Below the pieces are notes generated by a model. The model did not search any database. It was given only the letters and a program-made list of their open reading frames with translations, and was not told where the DNA came from. From assembly GCF_026626635.1 (NCBI RefSeq), contig NZ_JAPNKA010000001.1:6510001-6574000 (forward strand): a stretch of DNA of 64,000 bases. The letters run 5' to 3'. The position numbers and the translations under genes are program-made. This document shows, piece after piece, positions 16,729-24,522 of the stretch. The first letter of the stretch is position 1. Each line of letters starts with the position of its first letter. The stretch comes from Archangium lansingense. Lineage in GTDB: Bacteria; Myxococcota; Myxococcia; Myxococcales; Myxococcaceae.

Positions 16729-19037
16729 CGCGCACCTCCCTCGACGGGCCGCAGCAGTCCGTAGCGGGCCAATACCTGCTCCACCTCTTCGTCCAGCGCC
16801 GTGCCCGCGGCGACGAGCGCCGGATCCACCTCGAGGCGGATCAGTGCCCGTGCTCCCGCCGGGTCCTTCCCGTGGAGCGTCAGGAGCGTCCGGGCGATGT
16901 CCTCCTTCTCCTGGGGAGGGAAGAAGCCGAAGGCCAGGCGCAGCGCCGGGAGCGCGACGAGGAAGTCCTCCTGGGGCAAATCGCGGAGCACCTCGTCCAG
17001 CACAGCGGTGACGGGAGGTGCACGCACTACCTGCTCGCGGGCAAGCCGGAACAGGCCGGCCAGGAAGTCGCCCAGGGTTGCGGGACGTGCCGCGGCCCGG
17101 GTCGCGCGGATGGCCGCGGCCTCGGCGCTTGCTTCGTCGGAGAAGCGGGACAGGGACCAGAGCGCTCCGAGCGCGGCACCTCGCACAGCGGGCGGTGCGC
17201 GGAGATCGGCCAGGCGGCGCTCGAACACGGCGGCGGCATGGTTCTCATCGAGCCCGAGGGCCTTGCCCGCGAAGCGGAGTGTGTCACGCAGCGCAGCCAC
17301 GGCCCGGAGGTGTCCCTCGTCCGCCGGGAGCGCGGGTCCGTCGAGCTGTTCGAGCAACCAGAGTCCCCGATCGAAGGCCGCCGAGATGACAGCGCCCACC
17401 TCGGCCGAGCCCTGGGCTCCGAGCAGCACGTCATGGCGCCAGACGGAGAGGAGCCGCTCCAGGGCCGTGCCCAGACGGGAGAGGTCCGGCTCATGCAACG
17501 CCTGCGCGGCCACGGCCTCCAGCACACGCTGCGCGAGGCCCTTCGAGCCGGTGAAGAGGCTCTCGGCGAGCAGCAGCGCGAGCTTGCCCAGGTCCGGGCC
17601 CGCCTGGAGGAGCGCCTCCTCGAGCCGACCGGTGGCGGCCACCTCCAGCGTGGGACCCCAGCCCGAGGCCTCGATGACCCAGGAGATGAAGTCCTCCGAG
17701 AGCGCCACCGTCCAGGACTCCTGGAGCACCGGCTCGGTGGGAAACGTAGGGCCCGCGTCCCGCGTGAATCCGGGGATGCCGAGCACCCTCAGTCGGTGGA
17801 GCGCGCGGCTGCGCTCCAGGTGCGACGGCTCGCGCAGCTCCACGCTCACCTTCCGGGCGCGCCCTTGCGGCTTGAGATCGTGTGCGGCGAGGACGCGCTC
17901 CACGTCGGCCAGCAGTGGGGGCCTCGGTGTGAGGTCGCTCAGGCGTCCTGTGCGCTCGCCCGAGAAGGCACGCAACACCTCGACGAGGAGCGGATCCGTG
18001 TCCGGGGAGAGGACGCCACGCATCGTCCACGGCAAGGCCACGTCGAGGGCATCCTTCACCAGGGCGGCTGCCATCCCGTCGAGCAGGTCCGAGCGCGCCA
18101 GGGCCGCATGGGAGCGCAGGCGCCCGAGTCCCTCGGCCATGACCGAAGCGGCGATGAGATCCGCCGAGGAGATATGCTGCCCCCGGCTGCGCAACCGCTG
18201 GACGGCGGCGCGGAGCATGTGCTCCGGGGCCTTCTCGGGGCCGAGCTCCCACACCGCCTGGTAGAAGGCAGGGGAGGGCATGCCGGACTCATAGCCGGTG
18301 AAGGAGTCCAGGCGGCGGAAGCTGTACGGCACGAGGTAGCTGCGCGCGGACGGGTGGCTCGGCGGGGTAGGGAAGGTGGCGCCCGGCTTCACCGTGGCTC
18401 GCGCGAGCACAGGCGCGTGGAAACCACCGCACACCACCATCACGGGGCCATCTCCCAGAGACAGCGCGGCTTCCACATGCGCCAGCATGAAGGCCTCGCG
18501 CTGCCGGTCGCTCTCGGTGGCCTCCTCCTCGCTGCGGAACGAGTCGAAGTAGACGCGCAGCCGCTCCGCCAGAGCGTCCAGCTCACACGGCTGCTCGAAG
18601 AGATGATCCCAGAGGGCATCCATCCCCTCCAGGCCCAGCTTCCGGCAGAGCGTCTCGATGAGCCGGGCGGTGCGGCGCTCCCCATCCGAGTAGCGGTTGC
18701 GCACGCCATGGAAGGACTTGTCCCAGGCGGGTAGGTCCATGAAGCGCACCTGGGCCCCGGCTGCCTTGCCCTCGGTCAGGGCCACCCACTCGGGCGAGTA
18801 CGCGCAGAAGGGCGTCCACGAAGCGTGCGTCCGGGCCTCGTCGCGGTAGCTGCTGAAGACGGCGAGGGGCAGCTCGTGTGGCAGGAGCAGCTCGTCCAGG
18901 CGGGCATTCATGTCCGCCGGCCCCTCGATGAGCACGTGACGAGGCCGTACCGTGCGCAGCGTGTGCGCCACGATGCGAGCGCACGCCGGACTGTGGTGGC
19001 GCACGCCAACGACATGGAGGCCCGGAGTCCCCTGCAT
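16725..19037 (-). CDS. DUF5682 family protein
   Basis: Protein of 770 residues from ATG 19037; GTG at 19043 is an alternative, 4 bp closer to the MoxR stop. The N-terminus carries the family hallmark VGVRHHSPACARI (His14-His15) and LIEGPADMN (Glu38), with VVCGGFHAP at about 202-209. Paired histidines, a glutamate and a later GxxH-like motif recall TraB/ChaN/EreA-type folds, so a metal-dependent hydrolase activity is possible; this is inference. The large C-terminal part is a helical-repeat-like region. It sits between the MoxR ATPase and VWA genes and overlaps the latter by 4 bp, so it is likely the substrate or effector partner of that pair. Confidence 0.82.
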   Translation of the reverse strand: MQGTPGLHVVGVRHHSPACARIVAHTLRTVRPRHVLIEGPADMNARLDELLLPHELPLAVFSSYRDEARTHASWTPFCAYSPEWVALTEGKAAGAQVRFMDLPAWDKSFHGVRNRYSDGERRTARLIETLCRKLGLEGMDALWDHLFEQPCELDALAERLRVYFDSFRSEEEATESDRQREAFMLAHVEAALSLGDGPVMVVCGGFHAPVLARATVKPGATFPTPPSHPSARSYLVPYSFRRLDSFTGYESGMPSPAFYQAVWELGPEKAPEHMLRAAVQRLRSRGQHISSADLIAASVMAEGLGRLRSHAALARSDLLDGMAAALVKDALDVALPWTMRGVLSPDTDPLLVEVLRAFSGERTGRLSDLTPRPPLLADVERVLAAHDLKPQGRARKVSVELREPSHLERSRALHRLRVLGIPGFTRDAGPTFPTEPVLQESWTVALSEDFISWVIEASGWGPTLEVAATGRLEEALLQAGPDLGKLALLLAESLFTGSKGLAQRVLEAVAAQALHEPDLSRLGTALERLLSVWRHDVLLGAQGSAEVGAVISAAFDRGLWLLEQLDGPALPADEGHLRAVAALRDTLRFAGKALGLDENHAAAVFERRLADLRAPPAVRGAALGALWSLSRFSDEASAEAAAIRATRAAARPATLGDFLAGLFRLAREQVVRAPPVTAVLDEVLRDLPQEDFLVALPALRLAFGFFPPQEKEDIARTLLTLHGKDPAGARALIRLEVDPALVAAGTALDEEVEQVLARYGLLRPVEGGAR

Positions 19038-19047
19038 GCCCACGCTC

Positions 19048-20184
19048 TCAGCCCGGCAGGAGGTGGCGGGCCTCGTACAGGGCGCGCCATTGGGGTCCGG
19101 TGCGGCGAGCCACCCGCTGCTCCAGGTACGAGCGCAGGCGCTTGAGGTCCTCGGGGCTGTCCTTCGCCGCGGTCCCGGCCAGCGTCTCCACCAGGTCCGC
19201 TGCCGAGCCGCCATCCCCACGCAGGTAGTAGCCGCGCACGCCCACCGCGTGGGCCACCGAGACGGCCTCCGCCGTGGAGAGCACCGCTGACAGCCGCTCC
19301 ATCGCCTGACCGTCGCTCGTCTCACCGGCGCGCAGCTCGCGGAACGTGGTGACCAGCACCTCCAGCAGATCCTCCGAGGGCGTTATTGGCACCCCCGAGC
19401 GCTTGAGCAGCCGCGCCGTCTCGTTGCGTACCAGGGACAGCTCCGTGTTGAAGTCGCCGATGGGGAACACCGTCTCGAAGTTGAAGCGCCGCTTGAGGGC
19501 CGCGCTCATCTCGTTGACGCCGCGGTCTCGCGTGTTGGCGGTGGCGATGACGTTGAAGCCATCCTTCGCGAACACCATGGCCTCCTCGTCTCGCAGCTCT
19601 GGCACCGCCAGCACCCGGTCCGACAGCATGGAGAGCAGCGAGTCCTGTACCTCGATGGGGCAGCGGGTGATCTCCTCGAAGCGCACCACCTTGCCCTCCT
19701 TCATGCCCGTGTAGAGCGGGGCGGGCACGAGCGCGCGGGGCGTGGGCCCCTCGGACACCAGGAGCGCGTAGTTCCACGAGTATTTGATCTGATCCTCCGT
19801 GACGGATGCGCCGCCCTGGATGGTCAGCGTGGAGGTGCCGGAGATGGCGGCGGCGAGCAGCTCGGACAAGAGGCTCTTGGCGGTGCCGGGCTCGCCCACG
19901 AGCATCAACCCGCGGTTGGTGGCCAGCGTCACCATCGCCCGGTCCACGAGGCTCGGGTTGCCCACGAACTTGCGCTGCACGCCCAGCGATTCGTCTCCGA
20001 GGATGAAGCGGCGCACCGCGTGCAGGGACATGCTCCAGCCCGGGGGCTTCGGCGCATCATCCTTCTCGCGCAGCCGCTCGAGCTCCTCCGCGTAGAGGCT
20101 CTCCGCGGGAGGCCGCTGGACGTCCTTCGCCGTGCCACTTTCGGACGGGGTGGGGGCCGTGTTCTTCTTCCGGGTCGTCGCCAT
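19048..20184 (-). CDS. MoxR-family AAA+ ATPase
   Basis: First gene of the operon, 378 residues. The AAA core holds Walker A GEPGTAKS (97-104), Walker B VVRFEEI (E170-E171; the usual Asp is replaced by Glu), a sensor-1 region in NVIATANTRDRG, and the arginine-finger region ALKRRFNFE. ATP-driven MoxR chaperones act with VWA partners; here the VWA gene is two genes downstream. The first 45 residues are charged and probably flexible. The next gene starts 5-11 bp after the stop. The promoter should lie in 20185-20260. Confidence 0.93.
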   Translation of the reverse strand: MATTRKKNTAPTPSESGTAKDVQRPPAESLYAEELERLREKDDAPKPPGWSMSLHAVRRFILGDESLGVQRKFVGNPSLVDRAMVTLATNRGLMLVGEPGTAKSLLSELLAAAISGTSTLTIQGGASVTEDQIKYSWNYALLVSEGPTPRALVPAPLYTGMKEGKVVRFEEITRCPIEVQDSLLSMLSDRVLAVPELRDEEAMVFAKDGFNVIATANTRDRGVNEMSAALKRRFNFETVFPIGDFNTELSLVRNETARLLKRSGVPITPSEDLLEVLVTTFRELRAGETSDGQAMERLSAVLSTAEAVSVAHAVGVRGYYLRGDGGSAADLVETLAGTAAKDSPEDLKRLRSYLEQRVARRTGPQWRALYEARHLLPG

Positions 20185-20261
20185 CAGGAGTTCCTCGTAC
20201 TCAAGAGCGACTGTACGCGCCAGTCACTTCAGGGCGTACCGCGGCGAAGATCCAGAGCTTC

Positions 20262-20498
20262 GTGGACGAGCGGTTCTCCGCCGAGGAGCGGGCCATGCTC
20301 CAGCCCGGGCATCCCTTTCATGAGCAGTTCGCGACGCTCCTCGAGTTCGGCGTCGTCCACCCCGGGCACTTGATGCACCGCCGTTTTGTGCTACGTACTC
20401 CCCAGCCATTCGACGCTCCGATGGCGGCGCGACGGAAACGTCGTGGCCGTAGGGCGTCCTCGGATGGCGTTCCACATGTGGCGTCGTCCGAGTCTTGA
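20262..20498 (+). CDS. possible small protein, 78 residues
   Basis: This 335-bp gap between the divergent moxR and deoxyhypusine-synthase-like genes holds an open frame starting at a GTG (DERFSAEERAMLQPGHPF...). The first 45 codons have G/C in almost every third position and read like a folded helical protein; the last 25 are arginine-rich and less biased. No good ribosome-binding site is seen. It may be a small real gene, a degraded remnant, or chance. The rest of the gap must contain the moxR and rightward promoters, but no clear motif was seen. Confidence 0.3.
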   Translation: MDERFSAEERAMLQPGHPFHEQFATLLEFGVVHPGHLMHRRFVLRTPQPFDAPMAARRKRRGRRASSDGVPHVASSES

Positions 20499-20519
20499 CC
20501 CCCTGACTGGAGGCAGACC

Positions 20520-21542
20520 GTGTCCGATACCCAGCTCCCCGTCCTCGATTTCGTTCTCACGAACTACAAGAACTTCAATGCGCGCGCGACACGCGACGCG
20601 CTCCTGTCGTACTGGCGCCACATCTCCGCGGGGGGCCGGATGTTCTGGGCCGTCGCCGGAGCCATGTCCTCCGCCCAGCTCGGGATTACGCTCGCCCCCG
20701 CCATCCGCGCGGGCCTGATCCACGGCCTGTCGGTCACCGGCGCCAACCTCGAGGAGTCCCTCTTCCGGCTCGTGGCCCACCACGGCTACAAGGACTTCCC
20801 CAACTACCGCTATCTCACCAAGAGCGACGACACGAAGATCCTCGCCGACCGGATGCGCCGGGTCACCGACACGAGCATTCCCGAGGACGAGGCATTCCGC
20901 GCGGTCGAGAAGATCATCGTGCCCATGTGGCAGCGGGCCACGGCGAGCGGTGAGCGCCGCTTCTGGCACGAGTACTTCTATGAGGTCATCCAGGCCATCG
21001 AGCCGGCAGCGTACGAGGGGGACCCCGAGGCCTGCTGGCTTCTCGCGGCGGCGCGCGCGCGGCTGCCCATCGTCGTGCCCGGCTACGAGGACTCCACCTT
21101 CGGCAACATCTTCGCCTCGTACGTCAAGACGGGGGAGTGCGACGCCCGCATCGTGAAGTCCGGCATCGAGTACATGGCGGACTTCTACGGCCGGTACCAG
21201 GAGCTCTCGGCGGGCGAGGGCATCGGGTTCTTCCAGATTGGCGGCGGCATCGCCGGGGACTTCCCCATCTGTGTCGTGCCGTCTATCAAGTATGACCTCT
21301 CCCAGCCCGTGAAGCCGTGGGCGTACTTCTGCCAGATCAGCGACTCGACGACCTCGTACGGTTCGTACTCCGGCGCGACCCCCAACGAGAAGATCACCTG
21401 GGACAAGCTCACGGAGACGACGCCCATGTTCGTCATCGAGTCCGATGCGACCATCGTCGCGCCGCTCGTGCTCCGCGCGCTGCTCGAGTGCAAGCGTCAT
21501 CCCGCGGAGGCGGAAGCCCTCATCGCCCGGCACGGGGGGTAG
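20520..21542 (+). CDS. deoxyhypusine synthase family protein (polyamine transferase)
   Basis: NAD-dependent aminobutyl-transferase-like enzyme of 340 residues with a GTG start at 20520 (GGAGG about 8 bases upstream). Family motifs are visible: TGANLEESLFRLVAH, PGYEDSTFGN, GGGIAGDFPICVVPS, and SGATPNEKITWDKL, whose last lysine matches the active-site lysine region (WGKI) of eukaryotic deoxyhypusine synthase. Bacteria lack eIF5A, so bacterial members are thought to transfer aminobutyl groups between polyamines (homospermidine synthase-like) rather than make hypusine. No polyamine genes are adjacent, so the substrate is open. Confidence 0.88.
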   Translation: MSDTQLPVLDFVLTNYKNFNARATRDALLSYWRHISAGGRMFWAVAGAMSSAQLGITLAPAIRAGLIHGLSVTGANLEESLFRLVAHHGYKDFPNYRYLTKSDDTKILADRMRRVTDTSIPEDEAFRAVEKIIVPMWQRATASGERRFWHEYFYEVIQAIEPAAYEGDPEACWLLAAARARLPIVVPGYEDSTFGNIFASYVKTGECDARIVKSGIEYMADFYGRYQELSAGEGIGFFQIGGGIAGDFPICVVPSIKYDLSQPVKPWAYFCQISDSTTSYGSYSGATPNEKITWDKLTETTPMFVIESDATIVAPLVLRALLECKRHPAEAEALIARHGG

Positions 21543-21613
21543 TCCCCGCCCGGGGGGCGTGCCGCTCTATTCCTCGGAGCGGTCGCCCTCCCAGTCGGTT
21601 TTGATGTGGGGCA

Positions 21614-22729
21614 TCACCCGAAGTGGTCGACCGAGAACCGGTCGTTGAGATCCATATAGAGTGAGGCCACGTGATCCGTGACCACATTGAGCATGGCCTT
21701 GCGATCCTTCAGGACGAACTCGCCGGTGTTCGGGTCCATGAACTTGCACCCCTTGGGCCCCACCTCGATGCCCATGACGTGCCCGGACCCCCCGCTGTTC
21801 GAATGCATGTGCAGGGCGTAGAAACCCGGCCTCTGGGTGGCGCTGTCAAGGACATGGACGAAGTCGCCCTTGATGAGCTCGGTGTCCAGCATCCGGGTGT
21901 GCGATAGTCCTCCCCCGAGGTTCGCCGCCTCCTGTTTCTCGATCTGGGCGATTCTGGCACCCGTGTCGGAGATCTTTTGTTGGGTGGCGTTCATTCTCGA
22001 CTCCAGATCCGCTGCCCACTTCATCACCTGTCTATTCCGACTGGGCGAGAGCTGCCCCGCTTCCATTTGTTGGATGAACGGGGTGAGATCTTTCAGATCC
22101 TGCGTGTGCTGATCAGCCTCGGCCTTGTTCTGCTGCAGTTCATTCTTCAGCGGACGCAGCCGGTCCTCGAATTGCGCTTGTTTTACAATCAGTCCCTGCA
22201 TGTCGTGATGCAGTGTCTGGGTAAAGGCCGCTGAGGCCTGGTCCATGGAGGAATTCTGGGCGCCATGCTTGATCCATTCTCCGGTCATGGCGTTGCAGAC
22301 CCCACCATTTGTGCCGGGACAGGACCCCTGGGCCGTGAATTGGGTGAGACGGGTTCCCTCGTTCTCCTTCACGGCATCCTCACAGAACTTCTGGATGTCG
22401 GGCCGAACCCCCCATGGCGGCCTGGTGGGGGAGGACGGCGAGGACGCCCGCGAGGAGCGCCCATAGCCCACGGTGCCAACCCGCGCATTGAGCGCGGCGT
22501 GCTCCTGAGGCGACGGCGGCCGCTGGGAAGGAGAGGACGCTCGTGGCGACTGCCCACCGTACTGACTCCTGTCCGAATGGCCCGGGGTCGAAGTCGGCTC
22601 TGGAGCCTGCGTCGGGTTCGACTGGGGAGACCTCGCCACATTGGCCGGAGCGGTAGATTGCTCTGATGGTCTCGCGGGAGTGTTCCTGCCGGGCGAATTG
22701 CTCCTGACTCCTTGCATATAGTCCTCCAC
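21614..22729 (-). CDS. YopT-type (C58) cysteine protease, putative effector A
   Basis: Protein of 371 residues with no signal peptide. Residues 1-105 are rich in Ser, Pro and Gln and probably disordered, like the leader of a translocated effector. The C-terminal part shows the C58/YopT catalytic order: C145 in GGVCNAMTGEW, H317 in SGGSGHVMGIEV, D332 in KFMDPNTGEF. A helical, coiled-coil-like segment (about 180-270) sits between Cys and His. YopT-family members cleave host GTPases or other proteins; the target here is unknown. Start is GTG at 22729 with GGAG upstream. It is divergent from a related gene at 23046. Confidence 0.75.
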   Translation of the reverse strand: MEDYMQGVRSNSPGRNTPARPSEQSTAPANVARSPQSNPTQAPEPTSTPGHSDRSQYGGQSPRASSPSQRPPSPQEHAALNARVGTVGYGRSSRASSPSSPTRPPWGVRPDIQKFCEDAVKENEGTRLTQFTAQGSCPGTNGGVCNAMTGEWIKHGAQNSSMDQASAAFTQTLHHDMQGLIVKQAQFEDRLRPLKNELQQNKAEADQHTQDLKDLTPFIQQMEAGQLSPSRNRQVMKWAADLESRMNATQQKISDTGARIAQIEKQEAANLGGGLSHTRMLDTELIKGDFVHVLDSATQRPGFYALHMHSNSGGSGHVMGIEVGPKGCKFMDPNTGEFVLKDRKAMLNVVTDHVASLYMDLNDRFSVDHFG

Positions 22730-23045
22730 GACGCTGTCTCCAGTCCCTGTTGAGTGAGCCCCGGGCTTCCGAATTGGAGGAGACGCGACCCATGTACCTT
22801 AAGCGGTATAAGCGGGAAATAAAGGCTCACTGAAAGCAACCGCAGGTTGGCTCATTTTCCTCGAATATGAGAACCCCGTCCGGTGCCCTGGCACGGCGTG
22901 TCAGGGCGCTTGCCGGCGATGACCACCGCGCGTACCCAGCCGAGGCGTCCCGGGCTAGACTGGGAACCCGCCGGATGAGCGATGCCAAGCCAATGAGTCG
23001 GCCGCCAGGCGGGCGGAAGTGCCATTTCCACTTTCGGAGTCTCTC
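22730..23045. promoter_or_regulatory. shared control region of the divergent C58 genes
   Basis: This 316-bp gap holds no convincing gene. It contains an imperfect dyad GCCCTGGCAC-GGC-GTGTCAGGGC at 22885-22907 (one mismatch in ten per arm), midway between the two start codons, which is a good candidate operator for both. An AT-richer stretch at 22800-22870 fits the leftward promoter. Confidence 0.4.
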
Positions 23046-24170
23046 GTGACCATCAAACAGACCAGGAACGCTCCCATACCGAAGACGCTCACTTCAGCGC
23101 CCTCGGCTCCGGCCGCCAACCCGACGAACGTGGCCAAGAACAGTGCCGCGCATGAAACCTCGGCGACTGGGCGCACGGGCCCGGCCACGGGGCAGCAAGT
23201 CCAACAACAGCAGCCGCCCGCCTCCGCCCCGCCCGGCTGGCATCAGGACCAACTCGGCAAACCGAAGGCGACGCCCCAGGACACCTCCGCGAAGGCGATG
23301 TTCCAGTCGAAGGAGACCGTCGCCGCGCTGAATTCGCGGCGCAACTCCGTCTTCACGACTCGCGCCTCCCAGGGGACCCCGAAGGGCGTTGAGGCCAACC
23401 CCGCGGAGATTGCGTCGGCGTCAGGCTCCCTCCACGCCATGGCCAAGAAACCGTCCAAGGACTACACGCAGCTTGCGACCAACCACCAGGCGCAGCTCAG
23501 CGCATGGGTCGAGCAGGGGCGAGACCCGGTCATCCAGGCTTCCTCCCAGGCGGGAGGAGTCTGCTCCGTGATGGTGAATGAGTGGGCCCGCTCGGGCCTG
23601 CTCGGCGCCGACGCAGAGGGTGCTTTCCGCGCGCTCCTGCACTCGGGCTCGTATGGCCATTTCGTCGAGCTGCAGAAGGAAGGCGAGTTCGTGCAGAACC
23701 AGGTCGTCAAGAACGAGCAGTTCCTCGTTGCCGACGACCTGGCGAAAAATCACATGACCCTCAATGATCGGAGGACGCTCCAGCAGCAGTCCGCGGCGCG
23801 CGACCGGAACAACACCATCCCAAACCTCACCACGCGAGATGTGACGCCCCAGGGCGCGACCATCTCCTCGCATCTTGATTTCGGCTTCGCGTTGTCGAGG
23901 GTGGTGCGGAACGAGTTTCCCCCGGGGAACACGAGCGCGTTCTTCAAGCTGGGGATCAACGACAGCAATGGAGACAGCGGCCACGCCATTGGCATCAAGG
24001 CCAGCCGGCTGCCTGGAGGCACGGTGGAGTTCTCGGTGCTGGATCCCAACACGGGCGAGTTCACTCAGATCCCCCAGGACCGATTCGCCGGGTTCTGGAA
24101 GGACCACATGGCCCAGACGTACGACAACGCGTATCAGAATGGAACGTGGTCGTTGCTGCACGTGACGTGA
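23046..24170 (+). CDS. YopT-type (C58) cysteine protease, putative effector B
   Basis: Protein of 374 residues from GTG 23046, chosen because GGAG lies 7 bases upstream; an in-frame start at 23019 has none. No signal peptide. The first 100 residues are Pro/Gln/Ala-rich and likely disordered. The catalytic order matches its neighbour: C173 in GGVCSVMVNEW, H313 in NGDSGHAIGIKA, D333 in SVLDPNTGEF. The Cys-His spacing is shorter than in the sister protein and the intervening region differs, so the two are diverged paralogues. The shared end-motif DPNTGEF is nearly identical. Delivery route and substrate are unknown. Confidence 0.75.
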   Translation: MTIKQTRNAPIPKTLTSAPSAPAANPTNVAKNSAAHETSATGRTGPATGQQVQQQQPPASAPPGWHQDQLGKPKATPQDTSAKAMFQSKETVAALNSRRNSVFTTRASQGTPKGVEANPAEIASASGSLHAMAKKPSKDYTQLATNHQAQLSAWVEQGRDPVIQASSQAGGVCSVMVNEWARSGLLGADAEGAFRALLHSGSYGHFVELQKEGEFVQNQVVKNEQFLVADDLAKNHMTLNDRRTLQQQSAARDRNNTIPNLTTRDVTPQGATISSHLDFGFALSRVVRNEFPPGNTSAFFKLGINDSNGDSGHAIGIKASRLPGGTVEFSVLDPNTGEFTQIPQDRFAGFWKDHMAQTYDNAYQNGTWSLLHVT

Positions 24171-24291
24171 TGTACGGCGGCGCCGCACAGACCGGCCCTT
24201 GCCTCTGCCCCGGCCAACTGCACGGTGTCCTGGCCCCGGAAGGCCGGTTTTCCCTTGCTTTTGGCGCGGAGCATCATTGAAGTCCACGCGC

Positions 24292-24522
24292 CTAACGCTG
24301 CGCGGCGGGTTTGTCCGCACGCATCAAGGACTCCATGCGCTCAATGACTTGCATCTTGTACACTTGCGAGCTGCAAAGAGGGCACTCCCCCTGGGGAATC
24401 GCCGTGACGACCACGTTCCGTCCCGCCACCACCATCTCGACTTCGATGAAGCGGCCTTCGTACAACCCGGCACAGGGGCAATTTCCGTAATCGTATCCAC
24501 CACCGCCGTCGTTGGCTCCCAT
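24292..24522 (-). CDS. YgiT/MqsA-type zinc-finger protein
   Basis: Small protein of 76 residues from ATG 24522. Two cysteine pairs, CPC (NCPCAGLYEG) and CPLC (GECPLCSSQVY), flank a beta-strand segment (VEMVVAGRNVVVTAIP), and a short helix follows (KMQVIERMESLMR). This is the layout of the YgiT/MqsA zinc-finger fold found in antitoxin N-domains, here without a helix-turn-helix. No MqsR-like toxin is adjacent. An upstream in-frame start would add a basic, cysteine-bearing stretch that does not look genuine. It ends 122 bp past the convergent C58 gene B. Confidence 0.6.
   Translation of the reverse strand: MGANDGGGGYDYGNCPCAGLYEGRFIEVEMVVAGRNVVVTAIPQGECPLCSSQVYKMQVIERMESLMRADKPAAQR

Noticed and set aside
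16668..18734. A 688-codon plus-strand frame opposite the DUF5682 gene
   Set aside because: Antisense shadow; the minus-strand operon has overlapping starts and stops and recognisable domains.
24185..24255. GGCC/CCGG-rich stretch followed by TTTT after C58 gene B as a terminator
   Set aside because: Several weak 4-7 bp pairings are possible but none is clearly better; not strong enough to list as a feature.
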